NCBI GenBank assembly: GCA_023413275.1
Contig: JAEZPX010000200.1
Coordinates: 1-6,745, forward strand
Reading direction: 5' to 3'
DNA length: 6,745 bases
DNA from: Bacillota bacterium
GTDB taxonomy: Bacteria; Bacillota; Clostridia; Lachnospirales; Anaerotignaceae
Below, piece by piece: positions 5,190-6,745 of this stretch; the first letter of the stretch is position 1; each line of letters opens with the position of its first letter. Made by a program: the position numbers and the translations under genes. The notes under the pieces were generated by a model. The model had not been told where the DNA came from and did no database searches. It saw nothing but the letters and a program-made list of their open reading frames with translations.

Positions 5190-6389
5190 TTATTTGTGGC
5201 CTGCAGCCTTGTAAGCTTCGATACCTTTGCCTAACAGCTCGATACCTCTAGCCATATCTTCTGCATTCAAGATATAAGCGATACGCAGTTCGTCTTTACC
5301 CAAGCCAGGTGTAGCATAGAAACCTTCAGCAGGAGCATACATAACTGTTTCGTTGTTTTCTCTGAATTCTTTCAATAAGAATACTAACAAGTCTTCTGTA
5401 TTTTCAACAGGCATCTTGCAAGTAATATAGAAAGCACCACCAGGCTGTTCGCAAACAACGCCAGGGATCTTCTTAAGTGCTTCGTAAGAAACGTTTCTTC
5501 TCTTTTCATATTCAGCTCTTACTTCTGTAAAGAAAGCAGGATCTAATTTATAAAGAGCAGATGCGCCAACCATTTCCAGTGTAGGGCAGCAAAGTCTACC
5601 CATAGCAATCTTCATAACGTTAGCCATAAGCTCTGCATTCTTGGAGATTAAGCAACCAATACGAGCGCCACAAGCGGAGAATCTCTTGGAGATAGAGTCA
5701 ATAATGATAACTCTGTCAGCAACATCTTCGTACTGACCAAAGGATGTCATTTCTCTGCCATCATAAGCAAATTCTCTGTAAACTTCGTCAGCCAAAATCC
5801 AAAGGTCATGCTTCTTAGCGAAGTCACAAATAACTCTCATGTCTTCTCTGGAAAGAATGCAGCCTGTAGGGTTACCAGGGTTAACGATAGAAATCATTTT
5901 TGTTTTCTCTGTTACTACTGCTTCCAATCTATCCATGTAAGCATATTTGTATCCATCTTCAGCGTAGGTTGTAACGGGCTTAATAACGCCGTCAGCAGCC
6001 TGGATGAATGTCAAATAGTTTGTGTAGTAAGGTTCAGCAACAATTACTTCATCGCCGGGGTTGATCAAAGACAAGAATGTCAAAGTCAAAGCTTCGGAAC
6101 CACCGCTGGTGATTAAGATGTCTTTTCTTTCTAAGCTCATATCAAAGGTTTTAAAGTAGTCAATGATAGAATCCTGTAATTCAGGAAGTCCGGGAGATTC
6201 AGCATAAGCCAGAACCTTCTGGTCAAATCCTTTGATTGATTCCATAAATACAGAAGGTGTTACGATATCAGGCTGTCCGATATTCAGATGATAAATCTTT
6301 GCTCCCTGAGCCTTAGCTTCTGCAGCCATAGGGTTAAATTTTCTGATAGGGGAATTCTGCATCGCTTGTACTCTGTCAGATAATTTCAT
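5190..6389 (-). CDS. Class I PLP-dependent aminotransferase (aspartate aminotransferase-like)
   Basis: The 399-residue cytoplasmic enzyme has the full fold type I pattern. Seen: NIGQPD (36-41) in the N-terminal substrate region; GGSEA (96-100) for the PLP phosphate; Y122 in the stretch that stacks on the ring; NPGNPTG (170-176) with N173; DEVY (201-204) with D201 and Y204; SISKRFSACGARIG (232-245) with K235 as the Schiff-base lysine; and ELRIAY (367-372) with R369 binding the substrate carboxylate. It would move an amino group between an amino acid and a 2-oxo acid, probably 2-oxoglutarate. Aspartate is a reasonable first guess, but alanine or aromatic specificity cannot be excluded. The ATG at 6389 follows AAGGAGAAGTGA with AGGAG about 12 nt upstream, slightly long. 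The gene is single, with its own promoter, a long leader and a strong terminator. Its codon and base use look richer in G/C than its AT-rich flanks, as expected for a well-expressed gene. Confidence 0.95.
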   Translation of the reverse strand: MKLSDRVQAMQNSPIRKFNPMAAEAKAQGAKIYHLNIGQPDIVTPSVFMESIKGFDQKVLAYAESPGLPELQDSIIDYFKTFDMSLERKDILITSGGSEALTLTFLSLINPGDEVIVAEPYYTNYLTFIQAADGVIKPVTTYAEDGYKYAYMDRLEAVVTEKTKMISIVNPGNPTGCILSREDMRVICDFAKKHDLWILADEVYREFAYDGREMTSFGQYEDVADRVIIIDSISKRFSACGARIGCLISKNAELMANVMKIAMGRLCCPTLEMVGASALYKLDPAFFTEVRAEYEKRRNVSYEALKKIPGVVCEQPGGAFYITCKMPVENTEDLLVFLLKEFRENNETVMYAPAEGFYATPGLGKDELRIAYILNAEDMARGIELLGKGIEAYKAAGHK

Positions 6390-6447
6390 TGTTTTTCACT
6401 TCTCCTTCATCATTTCATCATTATAATATGATATTATGTGTTATTTT

Positions 6448-6550
6448 TTAGGTAGTATACATTAGCAATTATTTTATTCGAACTCTAATAATGAAATAAA
6501 TTTCATTTATTGTTCAATAATCCCACAATGCCCGCTAATTACCTACCTAA
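6448..6550 (-). other. Long nested inverted repeat in the aminotransferase leader
   Basis: Four nested pairings can be read in plus coordinates: TTAGGTAG 6448-6455 with CTACCTAA 6543-6550; ATTAGC 6461-6466 with GCTAAT 6534-6539; TTATTCGAAC 6474-6483 with GTTCAATAA 6512-6520 (one extra base); and AATGAAAT 6490-6497 with ATTTCATT 6500-6507. Together they make one imperfect hairpin of about 31 bp over 103 nt, inside the predicted 5' leader of the aminotransferase mRNA. It may be a structured regulatory RNA or an old palindromic element. No known riboswitch consensus (T-box, lysine, glycine, SAM, purine) is recognised in it. Confidence 0.5.
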
Positions 6551-6560
6551 TTGCATTTTC

Positions 6561-6588
6561 AGTATACCACTTTTCGTAATAAAAACAA
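6561..6588 (-). promoter_or_regulatory. Probable aminotransferase promoter (extended -10)
   Basis: On the minus strand TTGTTT (6588-6583), a 16-bp spacer and TGGTATACT (6569-6561, an extended TGn -10 box) predict transcription from about 6554. This leaves a leader of about 165 nt before ATG 6389. A second TATACT at 6459-6454 lacks a matching -35. The rest of the 356-base gene-free stretch 6390-6745 is very AT-rich. It holds the leader hairpin, a 13-bp direct repeat (6685-6697 and 6706-6718) and nothing else I can name. Confidence 0.5.
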
Positions 6589-6684
6589 TAGTTATAGTGA
6601 ATTTTTCTACAATATTTAGAATTTTTGGTTGTTTTTAGTACGGATTTTCTATTATCGAGAATAAAATTATTAATAAAAATACTG

Positions 6685-6718
6685 TATTTTTCATTTTTCT
6701 ATTATTATTTTTCATTTT
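6685..6718. repeat. 13-bp direct repeat, 21-bp period
   Basis: TATTTTTCATTTT occurs at 6685-6697 and 6706-6718, two helical turns apart, about 95 bp upstream of the predicted aminotransferase -35. It could be a regulator site or simply low-complexity AT-rich DNA. Confidence 0.35.
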
Positions 6719-6745
6719 AACAAGCTTACTACCTTGGAATGAAGG

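Noticed and set aside
5808..6116. Plus-strand open frame of 102 codons inside the aminotransferase
   Set aside because: Antisense to conserved aminotransferase motifs, with a low-complexity, Cys/Phe-rich product and no ribosome site.
6448..6550. MITE or insertion-sequence remnant
   Set aside because: The palindrome is MITE-sized, but no target-site duplication or familiar terminal repeat is visible at its ends and only one copy is in the window. It cannot be excluded without a genome search.
6390..6554. T-box or other known riboswitch in the aminotransferase leader
   Set aside because: No T-box sequence (GGUGGNACCGCG-like) and no terminator before the start codon are present. No class I know fits the G-rich bulge.

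Overview
The window is AT-rich, has short intergenic regions with strong Shine-Dalgarno sites and intrinsic terminators, and its proteins look like those of low-GC Gram-positive bacteria. The best guess is class Clostridia of the Bacillota, possibly a Lachnospirales-type gut or anaerobic organism. This rests on gene families and base composition only. Six protein genes are supported, one of them cut by the left edge. No tRNA, rRNA, CRISPR array, insertion sequence or prophage gene is visible.

Left part (1-2334, minus strand): a two-gene regulatory operon. A BlaI/MecI/CopY-type winged-helix repressor (1801-2196) is followed, with a one-base stop/start overlap (TAATG), by an M56-family (BlaR1-like) membrane metallopeptidase that runs off the window at base 1. 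The operon has a clear sigma-A-type promoter. Two identical palindromes of the TACAnnTGTA type lie over and just after it, as expected for autorepression relieved by the M56 protein. The sensor half of the peptidase is not a penicillin-binding domain but a DUF4825-like region, so the signal is probably not a beta-lactam in the classical sense.

Middle (2335-4430, plus strand): asnA, ammonia-dependent asparagine synthetase, is divergent from the repressor. It is followed by a strong terminator and two further hairpins, with a seven-codon micro-ORF between the first and the second. A stand-alone alpha/beta hydrolase gene with an intact catalytic triad follows, ending at a bidirectional terminator.

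Right part (4431-6745, minus strand): a short gene whose N-terminus looks like the first ~35 residues of a family 2 glycosyltransferase joined directly to TPR repeats, with the catalytic core missing. It is followed by a class I PLP-dependent aminotransferase with its own terminator. The aminotransferase has a predicted ~165-nt 5' leader that can fold into a long nested hairpin (6448-6550). It matches no riboswitch class I recognise and is, with the glycosyltransferase remnant, the most interesting item here.

asnA (aspartate to asparagine) and the aminotransferase could both touch aspartate metabolism, but they are not co-transcribed. I see no evidence that the window encodes one integrated new system. 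The unusual points are regulatory and architectural.
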